Below, piece after piece: positions 43,670 through 53,728 of a stretch of DNA of 64,000 nucleotides. Every line of letters starts with the position of its first letter. Position 1 is the first letter of the stretch. Under the pieces are notes generated by a model. It worked only from the letters and a program-made list of their open reading frames with translations. It was not told the DNA's origin and did no database searches. Position numbers and translations under genes: made by a program. The DNA is taken from NCBI GenBank assembly GCA_002840975.1, contig PHDN01000017.1:1-64000 (forward strand), read 5' to 3'. Source of the DNA: Bacteroidetes bacterium HGW-Bacteroidetes-16. GTDB taxonomy: Bacteria; Bacteroidota; Bacteroidia; Bacteroidales; F082.

Positions 43670-43741
43670 GTGGTGTGCTGACAACGAATATGTTATTATT
43701 TTTGTCACCTCAATACGGTTATAGAATACAATACTACACCA

Positions 43742-46700
43742 ATGAAAAAATTGATACTACTATATTGCCTCCTATTTTCAGTCACCCTCACCCGGGCGCA
43801 GGATGATGTTCAAATAAAAATAAATTACACCGACCTATTATCGGTATCCACCTCCGGTGGACAAACCATCCATTATTATTCTTTCATTGGTGCCACCAAC
43901 AAACCTGAATATGGATCGTTGCCCCTGCTGATGACCGAAGTTATACTGCCCGATGTAGTGTTTGGTTGTGAAGCCTATCTGGAAGATATGCAAGAAGAAC
44001 CCATTGCTCCTGAAGCAGCTGCCCAACTTAATGACATGGAATTGAGTGGTTCATCTTATCAGGTTATCACTGAAAAATCTGGTATCAGGGCGATGGTTTA
44101 CGTGCTGCCTTTCAGACGCGATTCCGTCAACAACAGGTTCCTGAGGTTAACAGCTGCCAAACTCAAACTTTCCTACTTCCCTTCTGAACCAATAAATCCA
44201 CCGGCACGAAACCCGACCGACTACGCTACCCATTCAGTATTGGAAATCGGAACATGGTTTAAATTGGGAGCAGTGGACCGGGGAGTTTATCGGCTTGATT
44301 ATCCATTTTTTGAATCACTTGGAATCGACCCTGCACAACTTAACCCCATGAAAATAGGTATTTTTGGTAACTACAACGGCATGCTACCTGAAATTAATTA
44401 TTCCCCACGCATCGACGATCTGGAGGAAAATGCCATAAAGCGGGTTGGGATGGAAGATGGTGTGTTTAATCAGCAGGATTATATCTTGTTTTATGGGGAG
44501 TCGCCTACCACCTATCATTACAACCAGTTCGATCGACACTATAACCACGAACAAAATATATATGCCGACACCATCTATTATTTTCTGACGCTTGATCGGG
44601 CTTCAGGCAAGAGCATCACCAACTTGCAATCCACTTCAATAACACCGACGCTCGTGGTCAATCAATTTTTGGATGCTCAAAGTCATGAAAAAGAAGTGAA
44701 AAACCTGTTGTCTTCAGGCAAGCTGTGGTTTGGTGAAGAATTCACAGGCGACAGCACCGAACGTGTTTTTACTTTCCGGTTTCCTCATCTGGTAACTAAT
44801 TTTCCGGTGCATGTCAAGCTCCAGATGGCAGCCCGAAGTTTCGTCTATACCTATTTTGATTTAAACGTAAACGGCAAAACAGTTATTGATTCTACCTTGT
44901 TCCTCAAAGTCACTCCCTCATCTCACGCCTATGCTTTTAAGGCTAATAAATCGGCTACTTTCTTTGAAGACAATGACCTGCTCAATGTAACCATCCGTTA
45001 TTATTCAGATGATAGAAACGCCATATCCTGGCTCGATTATATAGAATTGAATGTTAAACGGGAGTTGATATACGGAGGAGGTCAGATGGTTTTCCATGAA
45101 CCTGATGCCGAACAGTCGGGTCAAATTGCGCGTTTCAATATAAGGCAAGTGGACGAACCTGTGCAGATTTGGGCCATCACCAACAACCTCCAACCAAAAA
45201 ATATTGAATTCCAAAATACAAACGACACCCTCCATTTTACCCTCAACGATGCAGGAGAACGCGATTTCATCATTTTCGATGAGGATCACTACCTGACACC
45301 TGTTGAGACCGTGTCGGTTCCAAACCAAAATCTACATGGCTTCGACCAGCTAAACATGGTCATTGTAGCACCTTTGATTTTTGTCGAACAAGCCAATCGC
45401 ATAGCAGAACTTCATGAAAGTGTAGATGGAATACGCTCCATCGTGGTAACACCCGAACAGATTTACAACGAGTTCTCATCAGGATCGCAAGATGTGAGTG
45501 CCATCCGTGATTTTATGAAAATGCTGTTCAATAAAGGAGCTTTCGGTAACAAACACGGCTACCTCCTGCTGTTTGGAGATGCGTCGTTCGATTATAAACA
45601 CCGTATCCCCGGAAATACCAATGTGGTTCCAACTTATGAATCACTCGAATCGTTAACTGAAACGGGTTCCTTTGTCACGGATGATTATTTTGGCTTACTC
45701 GATGAATATGAAGGAGGAAGCGCCAGTGGTGAATTGGACCTGGGTATAGGTCGATTCCCGGTTTCAACATCAGAACAGGCCTGGAATGCCGTAAACAAGG
45801 TGGAAAATTATGTACTCAACAAACAGGCTGTTACAGGTGATTGGCGCAATGTGGTGTGTTTTATAGCCGATGATCAGGACTCGAACCTGCACATGAACCA
45901 GGCTGAGGATATGGCCGCGATTGCCGACACACTGCACAGTGGTATCAGGATCAACAAGATCTATTCAGACGCTTTTGCAATTAAAAAAACATCGGCGGGA
46001 TTCCGCTACCCCGATGTAAATGTCAACATCAACAACCAGGTGGAAAAAGGGGCTACCATCATCAATTACACCGGTCATGGAGGTTTAATTGGCTGGTCAG
46101 AAGAATTAATTTTGGATGTACCCGCCATTATTGGGTTCAAAAACAGGAATAACCTGCCGTTATTTATTACGGCCACCTGCGAGTTTAGCCGGTTCGACAA
46201 CCCGGAATTTACTTCAGCAGGCGAATACGCCTATCTGAACCCACAAGGAGGTGCGATAGCCCTGTTAACCACCACCCGGCTGGCTTATGCTCACGCGAAT
46301 ATTGTTGTAAATACACGGCTTTACCAAAATCTGTTTAATAAAGAAAATGGAGAATTGCCGCGCCTGGGTGATTTGATTCGTCTGGCGAAAACTCCCTCAA
46401 ATGCCAATTACCTGAATTTTGCCCTGCTGGGCGATCCCGCCCTGCGTCTTTCATTTCCACGGCATCATATCGTTACCGACTCCATCAACAACGTGGATGC
46501 AACCCTATCCAGCGATACGGCAAAGGCATTAACTGTTGTTTCGGTAGCAGGTTCGGTGGTTGATGAACAGGGGATACCTATTAACGACTTTAACGGGATT
46601 ATTTATCCAACTGTTTATGATAAAAAAGTAAAATACACCACCCTTGGAAATATGGGGTCCAGCTCACCGGAGAACTTTTATCTGTACAACAGGGTATTAT

Positions 46701-47551
46701 TTAAAGGGAAAACGACTGTCACAAATGGCGCATTTAGCTTTACTTTTATGATGCCTAAAGACATTGCCTATTCCTTTGGATATGGACAAATAAGCTACTA
46801 TGCGCTCGACAGCCTAACTTTTGATGATGCCTGGGGTGATTATAACCATCTTATGATAGGCGGAGTTGACCATGATGCAGTGGTGGATTTGGAAGGCCCG
46901 CAAATAGAGGCTTATCTCAATAATTCCGATTTTAAATCAGGGGATGTGGTCACCAGTAAATCGGTGCTTATAGCGCGAATTTTCGATCCCGGCGGGATTA
47001 ATTTTACCAGTAGCGGACTGGGTCGTGATTTGGTGATGACGTTGGATGACGATTATAGCAATTCAGTTCAATTAAAAGACTATTTCGCCATCGATATGGA
47101 TTCGTATCAACAGGGAATGGTGAATTATGCATTCGACAATCTTACACAAGGATTGCACTCGCTCACTATAAAAGCATGGGACCTTCAGAATAATTCATCG
47201 GAGACAAGCTTTGATTTTTATGTCAACGACCTGGCCGAAATTGCAGTCAGTCAGGTATTAAACTTTCCAAACCCATTTTCTGATCAGACCCGTTTTGAGT
47301 TTAATCACAACAAACAAGGTGTTCCACTCGAAATTAAAATTACCATTTTCGACAAGGAAGGGCGTTGGATAACCGAGCTGGGCCAAAAAAGCAACAATGG
47401 AATTTCGACTATAGAACCCATTTACTGGGATGGAACAAATGCAACTGGTGCAAAGATTGATGACGGTTTGTATATCTATCGCGTTGAAGTGACCGACCAG
47501 ACTGGGAACATCACCATCAGACAACAAAAATTGATGAAATCCACAAAATAA
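43742..47551 (+). CDS. PorU-type C25 sortase, tandem copy 2
   Basis: 1269 residues, nearly the same length and domain order as its upstream neighbour. Signal peptide (MKKLILLYCLLFS to TRAQ); C25 protease domain with the dyad kept (His779 in NYTGHGGLIG and Cys813 in ITATCEFSRFDNP); LLLFGDASFDYKHR and DDYFGLLDEYEGG are close matches to copy 1; a FlgD-like C-terminus (LNFPNPFSDQTRFEFNHN, IYWDGTNATGAKIDDGLYIYRV). The sequences differ through most of their length, so the duplication is old. Both appear enzymatically competent. A second sortase beside porV could process a different cargo class. It starts 72 bp after copy 1. Confidence 0.9.
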   Translation: MKKLILLYCLLFSVTLTRAQDDVQIKINYTDLLSVSTSGGQTIHYYSFIGATNKPEYGSLPLLMTEVILPDVVFGCEAYLEDMQEEPIAPEAAAQLNDMELSGSSYQVITEKSGIRAMVYVLPFRRDSVNNRFLRLTAAKLKLSYFPSEPINPPARNPTDYATHSVLEIGTWFKLGAVDRGVYRLDYPFFESLGIDPAQLNPMKIGIFGNYNGMLPEINYSPRIDDLEENAIKRVGMEDGVFNQQDYILFYGESPTTYHYNQFDRHYNHEQNIYADTIYYFLTLDRASGKSITNLQSTSITPTLVVNQFLDAQSHEKEVKNLLSSGKLWFGEEFTGDSTERVFTFRFPHLVTNFPVHVKLQMAARSFVYTYFDLNVNGKTVIDSTLFLKVTPSSHAYAFKANKSATFFEDNDLLNVTIRYYSDDRNAISWLDYIELNVKRELIYGGGQMVFHEPDAEQSGQIARFNIRQVDEPVQIWAITNNLQPKNIEFQNTNDTLHFTLNDAGERDFIIFDEDHYLTPVETVSVPNQNLHGFDQLNMVIVAPLIFVEQANRIAELHESVDGIRSIVVTPEQIYNEFSSGSQDVSAIRDFMKMLFNKGAFGNKHGYLLLFGDASFDYKHRIPGNTNVVPTYESLESLTETGSFVTDDYFGLLDEYEGGSASGELDLGIGRFPVSTSEQAWNAVNKVENYVLNKQAVTGDWRNVVCFIADDQDSNLHMNQAEDMAAIADTLHSGIRINKIYSDAFAIKKTSAGFRYPDVNVNINNQVEKGATIINYTGHGGLIGWSEELILDVPAIIGFKNRNNLPLFITATCEFSRFDNPEFTSAGEYAYLNPQGGAIALLTTTRLAYAHANIVVNTRLYQNLFNKENGELPRLGDLIRLAKTPSNANYLNFALLGDPALRLSFPRHHIVTDSINNVDATLSSDTAKALTVVSVAGSVVDEQGIPINDFNGIIYPTVYDKKVKYTTLGNMGSSSPENFYLYNRVLFKGKTTVTNGAFSFTFMMPKDIAYSFGYGQISYYALDSLTFDDAWGDYNHLMIGGVDHDAVVDLEGPQIEAYLNNSDFKSGDVVTSKSVLIARIFDPGGINFTSSGLGRDLVMTLDDDYSNSVQLKDYFAIDMDSYQQGMVNYAFDNLTQGLHSLTIKAWDLQNNSSETSFDFYVNDLAEIAVSQVLNFPNPFSDQTRFEFNHNKQGVPLEIKITIFDKEGRWITELGQKSNNGISTIEPIYWDGTNATGAKIDDGLYIYRVEVTDQTGNITIRQQKLMKSTK

Positions 47552-47683
47552 ATTCCAATTATTTTAGTTTTAGATGAACATATAACTTGATAATTTGTAT
47601 TTAATACATGGAAAACAACCGAAAGATCCACTAAAATTTATCAGTGATCTTCCTTTTGAATAATATAACTTGAATTTAATCGT

Positions 47684-47691
47684 TAGTTTTG
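47684..47691 (+). promoter_or_regulatory. -7 box of porV
   Basis: TAGTTTTG, 29 bp before the porV ATG. The upstream TTTG at 47655-47658 is 25 bp away, longer than ideal, so porV may have its own promoter besides read-through from porU. Confidence 0.4.
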
Positions 47692-47719
47692 CAAACCTTT
47701 ATAATTATTAGTCAGATAG

Positions 47720-48922
47720 ATGAAACATAAGATCTTACTTGTAGCTCTGCTCGCAGCTTTTACATTGGAATTAAACGCTCAAAGTTCTATTGAAAAAAAC
47801 GGGCAAACCCTTAACACCATTACTACGGCAGTACCTTTATTAATGATTGGCCCCGATGCCCGCGCCGGTGGAATGGGAGATGGAGGTGTAGCATCAACTC
47901 CTGATATCAACTCCATGCATTGGAATGCTGCTAAATACTCACGCATAAAAGATGACATGGGTTTCTCGTTTAACTATACTCCGTGGCTTAGGAACCTTGT
48001 AAACGACATCAACCTGGCTTATGTATCATTTTACAAAAGAATCGACAAAGTTTCCACTGTTGCGGCTACCTTAAGGTACTTTTCACTCGGGGAAATTACG
48101 TTTACCAACGATGTGGGCGACCCGTTAGGAACTTATAAACCCAATGAATTTGCCGTCGATGCTGCCTATTCAAGGATACTCACCGATAAATTGTCGTTGG
48201 CCGTAGCAGGTAGATTTATTTATTCAAACCTGACACAGGGACAATATGTTCAGGGTGTTGAAACCAGCGCAGGAACTTCAGTTGCTGCCGATGTGAGTTT
48301 GTATTGGGAAGATGAGGTAAATTGGTTTGCCTCTACACCCGCCTCCTTCGCATGGGGTATCAACATCTCCAATATTGGAAATAAAATATCTTACTCCAAA
48401 ACAAATATTGAAAGAGACTTCATCCCCACCAACTTCCGAATTGGACCTCGTCTGACCCTCGACCTGGATGATTATAATACCATTTCATTTCAAGTGGATG
48501 TAAACAAACTCCTTGTGCCTACGCCTCCAATTTACTCCGATAGTCTTTTCAATTCTGACGGGAGCCGTTTAATTGATGAGGGAAAGAACCCAGATGTTAG
48601 TGTGGTTCAGGGCATGATGCAGTCGTGGTATGATGCCCCGGGCGGGTTTTCAGAAGAAATGCGGGAATTCAGCTTTGCCGTTGGCACTGAATATTGGTAC
48701 ACTGATGTATTGGCATTGCGTGGTGGTTTTTATTACGAAGACCTGACCAAAGGAAACCGCAAGTATGCTACCCTGGGCGTTGGGCTCCGTTATAACGTAT
48801 TTGGATTGGATTTTTCGTACCTCATCCCTGTTACCTCCGATCAAAACCCATTGCAAAATACCTTGCGCTTCTCGTTGATCTTTAACCTTGCCAAAGTAGG
48901 TAAAAGCAATACTCCCGAATAA
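47720..48922 (+). CDS. porV: T9SS outer membrane protein PorV (LptO)
   Basis: 400 residues. Signal peptide to ~NAQ. The typical PorV opening is present: TITTAVPLLMIGPDARAGGMGDGG (key: PDARAGGMGD), then STPDINSMHWNAAKYS, followed by alternating strands of an FadL-like outer-membrane barrel (e.g. GLRYNVFGLDFSYLIPV). PorV is the shuttle that receives cargo from the Sov/SprA pore and hands it to PorU. Its gene directly follows the two PorU-type genes, matching other Bacteroidota. The stop overlaps the ispF start by one base (TAATG). Confidence 0.96.
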   Translation: MKHKILLVALLAAFTLELNAQSSIEKNGQTLNTITTAVPLLMIGPDARAGGMGDGGVASTPDINSMHWNAAKYSRIKDDMGFSFNYTPWLRNLVNDINLAYVSFYKRIDKVSTVAATLRYFSLGEITFTNDVGDPLGTYKPNEFAVDAAYSRILTDKLSLAVAGRFIYSNLTQGQYVQGVETSAGTSVAADVSLYWEDEVNWFASTPASFAWGINISNIGNKISYSKTNIERDFIPTNFRIGPRLTLDLDDYNTISFQVDVNKLLVPTPPIYSDSLFNSDGSRLIDEGKNPDVSVVQGMMQSWYDAPGGFSEEMREFSFAVGTEYWYTDVLALRGGFYYEDLTKGNRKYATLGVGLRYNVFGLDFSYLIPVTSDQNPLQNTLRFSLIFNLAKVGKSNTPE

Positions 48923-49416
48923 TGACGATGCCTTTTCGGGTTGGTATGGGGTACGACGTGCACCAACTCGTTCCCGGAAGGAAAATGGTGCTGGGAGGCG
49001 TTACCATCCCCTCTGACTTCGGACCTGATGGTCATTCAGATGCTGACGTATTGATTCATGCCATGGCAGATGCCTTGCTCGGTTCACTTGCCTTAGGTGA
49101 TATTGGTCAGTATTTTCCCCCCTCTGATCTTAGTTTTAAAGACCTGGATAGTACCACCATTTTGCGTGAAGCAACCAGACTTGTTTTGGAAAGAGGCTAT
49201 GTTGTTGGCAATATTGATTCAATCGTGGTACTTCAAAGCCCAAAAATCGCACCTTTTATTCCGGAAATGAAAATTCGACTGGCCGATATCCTGCAAGTAA
49301 ATGAGGACGCTGTCTCGGTGAAGGCCACTACTACCGAGAAACTGGGCTTTGTTGGTAGAGGCGAGGGGATTTCGGCTTATGCCACCGTGATGGTTGTGAG
49401 AAATTCTCAACCTTGA
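48922..49416 (+). CDS. ispF: 2-C-methyl-D-erythritol 2,4-cyclodiphosphate synthase
   Basis: 164 residues. It makes the cyclic diphosphate intermediate of the non-mevalonate isoprenoid pathway. Metal ligands and motifs are in GYDVHQL (Asp-x-His near the start), GHSDADVLIHAMADALLG, LGDIGQYFP and the C-terminal ATTTEKLGFVGRGEGI. The first ATG at 48922 overlaps the porV stop; MPFRV at 48928 is an alternative start. Translational coupling to porV is likely. The 3' end overlaps the end of the convergent helicase gene by 10 bp. Confidence 0.97.
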   Translation: MTMPFRVGMGYDVHQLVPGRKMVLGGVTIPSDFGPDGHSDADVLIHAMADALLGSLALGDIGQYFPPSDLSFKDLDSTTILREATRLVLERGYVVGNIDSIVVLQSPKIAPFIPEMKIRLADILQVNEDAVSVKATTTEKLGFVGRGEGISAYATVMVVRNSQP

Positions 49417-50867
49417 TTACCTGTTTTATCACCATCTGACTGTTCGATTAACCCGGCGTTGAATCCCATGAGATAAAGCTTTGAAGTGGCGCGCGTAACA
49501 GCAGTATAAAGCCACCTCATGTAAGCCGTATCAATTTGTTCTTCGGGCAGATACCCCTGATCAATAAACACGTTTTCCCATTGCCCGCCTTGTGTTTTAT
49601 GACAGGTGAGCGCATAGCCAAATTTAACGTGCAGGGCGTTATACCAGGGATCAACCCTGATTTTGTCCAAACGGGTCCGTCTTTTAGGATAATCGCCATA
49701 CTCAGCCTCCACAGCATGAAACAGACGATCCATTTCGCTTCGGGGCATATCCGGTCCTTCGGCCATCAGGGTGTCGAGAATCAATTTTACCTCCAGGATA
49801 TTTTCGTCAGGATAATCAACCAGGCTGATTTCAACATCTGCGAACCTCAACCCATACCTTTCTTCCATCCTGACAATTCGCTGCACCTTTACCATGTCGC
49901 CATTGGCTATAAACCCGGCTTTTGAATCGTTTCTAAGCCAGAAATAATTATTTTTCACTACCATCAACAAGTCTCCTCCTTCCAGCTCATTTTCGCGCGA
50001 CAACACTTTGTTTCTGATTTGCTGATTGAATAAATTGGCTCTTTTATTCGATTTACAAATTACTACACAGTCATCCGAAGTTCCACTTCCAAAAGCACTG
50101 CTGAGCTCTTCTTCCATTTCAAAACCGCTGTTGATCAACACCACATCCCGCACTTCCCTATCAATGACAAAAAGAGGATTTTCAAACACCTCATTTTCAA
50201 GCTTTTTTCTCAGTTGCGTGGCACTTTCCAGTATTCCTGAATCACTCGATTGTCTCATGACCTCACGCATCAGGTGCTGATAACCGGTGATATTAAATGC
50301 GGCATAAAGCAGTTTAAGGTCTAATGCCGGACTTATTTCCAGACCAACGGGTGGCAATTGGGCTGTATCACCTATCAGGATGAGTTTGTTGCCGGTATTT
50401 CTGTATACATAGTCGAAAAGGTCGGTTAACAATGAGCGGTTAAAAACGCTTCCCGGCTCCTGACTTGTATCGCCAATCATTGAAGCTTCGTCGACAATAA
50501 ACACCGCCTTGTTCAATTTGTTAGGTGACAGGACAATCTTGGTTTGACCATCGGCATTGGTAATGAAAAGATAGATATACCGATGAATGGTGTGTGCACG
50601 AAAACCTGCATAATGCGAAAATACCTTGGCTGCACGTCCCGTGGGTGCCATCAGTACAAATGGGATTTCCATTATCGCCAAGGCCTTTACATAAGCACTT
50701 ATTAAACTTGTTTTTCCGGTTCCTGCATAACCCTTTAACATGTATAAAGGACTTGGTTTATTGCTTGATGTAAAGGAGGACAGGTGATTGATCGTTTTAG
50801 TCTGATCGCCGGTAGGAAGGTGACCAAATTGCTTTAAAATGTGGGTTTTAAGGAGATTATTTTCCAT
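49407..50867 (-). CDS. RecD-like ATP-dependent DNA helicase (AAA family)
   Basis: 486 residues. Superfamily 1 helicase motifs are clear: Walker A in GYAGTGKTSL (residues 46-55), APTGRAAKV (Ia), FIVDEASMIGD (Walker B), LIGDTAQLPPV (III) and the C-terminal YALTCHKTQGGQW plus MRWLYTAVTRA (V/VI). The layout is that of RecD2/TraA-type helicases without an extra N-terminal region. It probably acts in DNA repair or recombination. It is a common Bacteroidota chromosomal protein. It converges with ispF, overlapping 10 bp at the 3' ends. Confidence 0.88.
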   Translation of the reverse strand: MENNLLKTHILKQFGHLPTGDQTKTINHLSSFTSSNKPSPLYMLKGYAGTGKTSLISAYVKALAIMEIPFVLMAPTGRAAKVFSHYAGFRAHTIHRYIYLFITNADGQTKIVLSPNKLNKAVFIVDEASMIGDTSQEPGSVFNRSLLTDLFDYVYRNTGNKLILIGDTAQLPPVGLEISPALDLKLLYAAFNITGYQHLMREVMRQSSDSGILESATQLRKKLENEVFENPLFVIDREVRDVVLINSGFEMEEELSSAFGSGTSDDCVVICKSNKRANLFNQQIRNKVLSRENELEGGDLLMVVKNNYFWLRNDSKAGFIANGDMVKVQRIVRMEERYGLRFADVEISLVDYPDENILEVKLILDTLMAEGPDMPRSEMDRLFHAVEAEYGDYPKRRTRLDKIRVDPWYNALHVKFGYALTCHKTQGGQWENVFIDQGYLPEEQIDTAYMRWLYTAVTRATSKLYLMGFNAGLIEQSDGDKTGNQG

Positions 50868-50997
50868 TAAAAGGGAGGCTTTCGTAACCTTGCTATTATT
50901 TTTAAATTTTCACTTTTAGGGCTCCTCACGTTGAATTTACCTCTGATTTCCATGTTTCTAATCTGAAAATGAATATCCAGCGCGCTGGTGGTTCATT

Positions 50998-53346
50998 TTA
51001 AAATGGATAACCAATTCCAAAATTCAAAATAAAGTCTTTCATTTGCAGGTAATTAATTTTCCAACGTTTGTTCAGTGGATAAGCCGGATCGCGCATGGGA
51101 GCTGCCAGGTCGATTCTGAAAATAAAAAATTGAAAATCGAAACGAAAACCAACTCCGGCATCAATGGCCAACTCCTTGTAAAAGTCATTAAATTCGAATT
51201 TCCCACCGGGATAGGATGGGGAATTTTGATAAGTCCAAATATTTCCAACATCAACAAAAAAGGCCCCTTTAAAAAAACTGTAAACAGGGAAACGATATTC
51301 CATATTGCCCTCCACCTGAATATCACCCACACGTTCATAATCTGAACTACCTGCAAAACCACCAGGACCGAGCGATTTAAATTGCCACCCCCTCATATCG
51401 TTTGCTCCCCCTGCGTAAAATCCTTTTTCATAAGGTAGTTCATCTGAATTTTTATACGGTATACCAGCTCCAACCAATATCCTGAAAACAAAACTGTTGG
51501 TTTTATTAAAAAAATAGATGTAATGCCGAAAATCAAGGCTGGCCCTAATATATTGAGAATATCGAACGCCCAGGAGACTATAATAACCGCTATCGCTTTT
51601 AGGAGTAGCAGAAATTGAATTTATCCAATGCAACAAGTTCCCTGAAGTTTCCAAATTGAAACGCAGATAATTGAAGTGGGTCAGAGCCAGTATGTTTTGG
51701 TTGTTGAAGATAAAGCTATAATTTAACCCGGCAATCATGTGGTCGGAGTACTGTTCACGTAAGCGTACGTTGGTTTGCCCGTTAAGAATGGAATCGAATG
51801 CAGGGCTGGGTTGCACCCTGACATAATTCAGGTTGACCGGTGTAAGGATATGACTGATTTCTTTGCTGGCATTCCAGGAATAACCCAGATCGAGGTTGGT
51901 TATGTACCTTGAATAGTTCGATCGCAATTGAAAATTATAACCAAAATTGATATTGGTATTGGGGATATATCGTTGATTAAATTTGTCGAGATGAATTGGA
52001 AACAAAAACCTTGGAAAAAAGACCGTGCCATCAATACCTGCCTCGTAAGTATTAAACAAACTGAGGGAGGTGCCATCGCTATTGACTATGGTTAACGTTT
52101 GAGCCTCCGTACCACCTTTCAGACGAATACGTAGTACTTCCGCCCGTTTAAATATGTTGCGGTTCATAAATACCAGGCTCCCCCTTACACCCAGGTTGCC
52201 ACTGGAGTTGGTTCCTTCGAGCTCTGCAGAAAATGAATTCAGCTTATTGTCCTGAAGTATCATTCGGGCATTTAAAGAATGCCGATCAGGAAAGGCAGCA
52301 TCATAGGTTCCAATGGTATCGAACGTAATGTTGGCCGACCGGATGATTTGATAGTTAAACAACTTTCGGTAGGTTTGCTGCACCTGATTTGCAGAATAGT
52401 ACGTCCCGGGTTTTACTTTAATGGCTGAATTAAATGCAATGGGCTGTATATTAAGCTTGTCGCCATAAAGGAAATAATACCGATAGGTGGTGGTATCCTG
52501 CCAAAAGGGGATGGTATGCAGCACGGTGTCAAATTTTTGAGTAAGTCCGGGGCTGTACTCCGGTATCACGTACATCTTGTTGATAGTGTATCGGTTATGA
52601 GCTACTTCAAGCGAAGCTCCCGGGTTAGCAATATCTGGTCGTTTAATGTTGTTCAAAACCAGGGTTACACCCATCCGATGGTCTGTTGAAATGGTATCAA
52701 CCACAAACTGAATGTAGTTTCTGTTAAAAAAATAGTATCCATTGTTGCGTAGGTTGTTGGTAATGCGGTCACGCTCATCATCAAACGTATAAGCGTTATA
52801 GTTCTGACCAATTTGAATCATGCTTTTTTCCAAATCATCAAAAACCAAACGCTTCACTTGGGTATCAGCAATGTCATATTGAATAGACTCAATTTTAAAT
52901 GGGATTGAAGGAGTGATTACGAACATCACTTTCGCCATTTTATGTGTAAATTTTACCTCATAGGTAATTTTAGAGTTAAAAAAACCAATGTTGTTGAGGT
53001 ATCGATCCATATTCTTCACAACCAGATCAACATCCAGGACGTTATAATAAGCAGGTTCTTCTCCAAAGTGACTATATAACCAACTTCTGAATTTTGTATT
53101 TCGTTGTTGATAGCGGTAGTAGTTATATAGTTTAGTCCTGAAAAAGATCGTCTTAGTATTTGGTTTTGGTTTTAAAAACGTTTTTAGCTCCGAACGGCTT
53201 ATCTCGTCATACTTTCCCTCAATATCAATTTTATAACTTTTTATCAGATGTTCATTTTTATTTACATACTTCCTAACCGAACATCCTGAAATGAGAATGA
53301 ATAGTAAAGTGAATAGAAATCCGGTTTTTATGAAGGTTCTCAGCAA
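50998..53346 (-). CDS. tamL: BamA/TamA family outer membrane lipoprotein TamL
   Basis: 782 residues. The start is TTG at 53346 with an ACGGA purine run just upstream; an upstream ATG frame stops at once. A lipobox (LISGC, C22) makes it a lipoprotein, the feature that separates TamL from TamA. POTRA-like segments occupy ~35-340 (YKIDIEGKYDEISR, KIESIQYDIADTQ, INKMYVIPEYSP) and a 16-strand-type Omp85 barrel ~360-782, with YAGGANDMRGWQFKSLGPGG (the conserved RGW in loop 6) and a closing ILNFGIGYPF. It assembles outer-membrane or surface proteins together with TamB. Confidence 0.92.
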   Translation of the reverse strand: MLRTFIKTGFLFTLLFILISGCSVRKYVNKNEHLIKSYKIDIEGKYDEISRSELKTFLKPKPNTKTIFFRTKLYNYYRYQQRNTKFRSWLYSHFGEEPAYYNVLDVDLVVKNMDRYLNNIGFFNSKITYEVKFTHKMAKVMFVITPSIPFKIESIQYDIADTQVKRLVFDDLEKSMIQIGQNYNAYTFDDERDRITNNLRNNGYYFFNRNYIQFVVDTISTDHRMGVTLVLNNIKRPDIANPGASLEVAHNRYTINKMYVIPEYSPGLTQKFDTVLHTIPFWQDTTTYRYYFLYGDKLNIQPIAFNSAIKVKPGTYYSANQVQQTYRKLFNYQIIRSANITFDTIGTYDAAFPDRHSLNARMILQDNKLNSFSAELEGTNSSGNLGVRGSLVFMNRNIFKRAEVLRIRLKGGTEAQTLTIVNSDGTSLSLFNTYEAGIDGTVFFPRFLFPIHLDKFNQRYIPNTNINFGYNFQLRSNYSRYITNLDLGYSWNASKEISHILTPVNLNYVRVQPSPAFDSILNGQTNVRLREQYSDHMIAGLNYSFIFNNQNILALTHFNYLRFNLETSGNLLHWINSISATPKSDSGYYSLLGVRYSQYIRASLDFRHYIYFFNKTNSFVFRILVGAGIPYKNSDELPYEKGFYAGGANDMRGWQFKSLGPGGFAGSSDYERVGDIQVEGNMEYRFPVYSFFKGAFFVDVGNIWTYQNSPSYPGGKFEFNDFYKELAIDAGVGFRFDFQFFIFRIDLAAPMRDPAYPLNKRWKINYLQMKDFILNFGIGYPF

Positions 53347-53442
53347 TTATCCGTTTTTTTTAAACCATGCAAAATTAACAAAAGAGGGATTGAAGACAGA
53401 GAATATAAAACATTTCGATTGACAGATATTTTTTTTAAAACT

Positions 53443-53473
53443 ATTGTACAAACAAAATAACCGTGTATCTTTG
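53443..53473 (+). promoter_or_regulatory. Promoter of tRNA-Val
   Basis: ATTG at 53443-53446 and TATCTTTG at 53466-53473, 19 bp apart. The tRNA begins 36 bp after the -7 box. Confidence 0.75.
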
Positions 53474-53508
53474 CACACGCTTTTAAGTAAAACTGTTCTT
53501 TACAAAAA

Positions 53509-53583
53509 GGGAGATTAGCTCAGCTGGTTCAGAGCATCTCGTTTACACCGAGAGGGTCGGGGGTTCGAATCCCTCATCTCCCA
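53509..53583 (+). tRNA. tRNA-Val (TAC anticodon)
   Basis: A 75-nt cloverleaf: acceptor GGGAGAT/ATCTCCC, D-stem GCTC/GAGC, anticodon stem TCTCG/CGAGA with loop TTTACAC (anticodon TAC), T-arm GGGGG-TTCGAAT-CCCTC with one G-U pair, discriminator A. CCA is not encoded. Confidence 0.97.
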
Positions 53584-53587
53584 CACT

Positions 53588-53618
53588 AAAGCCACTTTCA
53601 TTCAGAAGGTGGCTTTTT
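53588..53618 (+). terminator. Terminator after tRNA-Val
   Basis: AGCCAC and GGTGGCT arms enclose a ~12-nt loop and are followed by TTTTTATTTT. Confidence 0.8.
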
Positions 53619-53728
53619 TATTTTCATAAATCAGGCTGATTTCTGACTCCGAAAAAAAACAATCCGCAAAATATCCTGGTATACTTTGTTTTACACTATC
53701 TTAGTGCCACTAACCCAACCAATAATCT

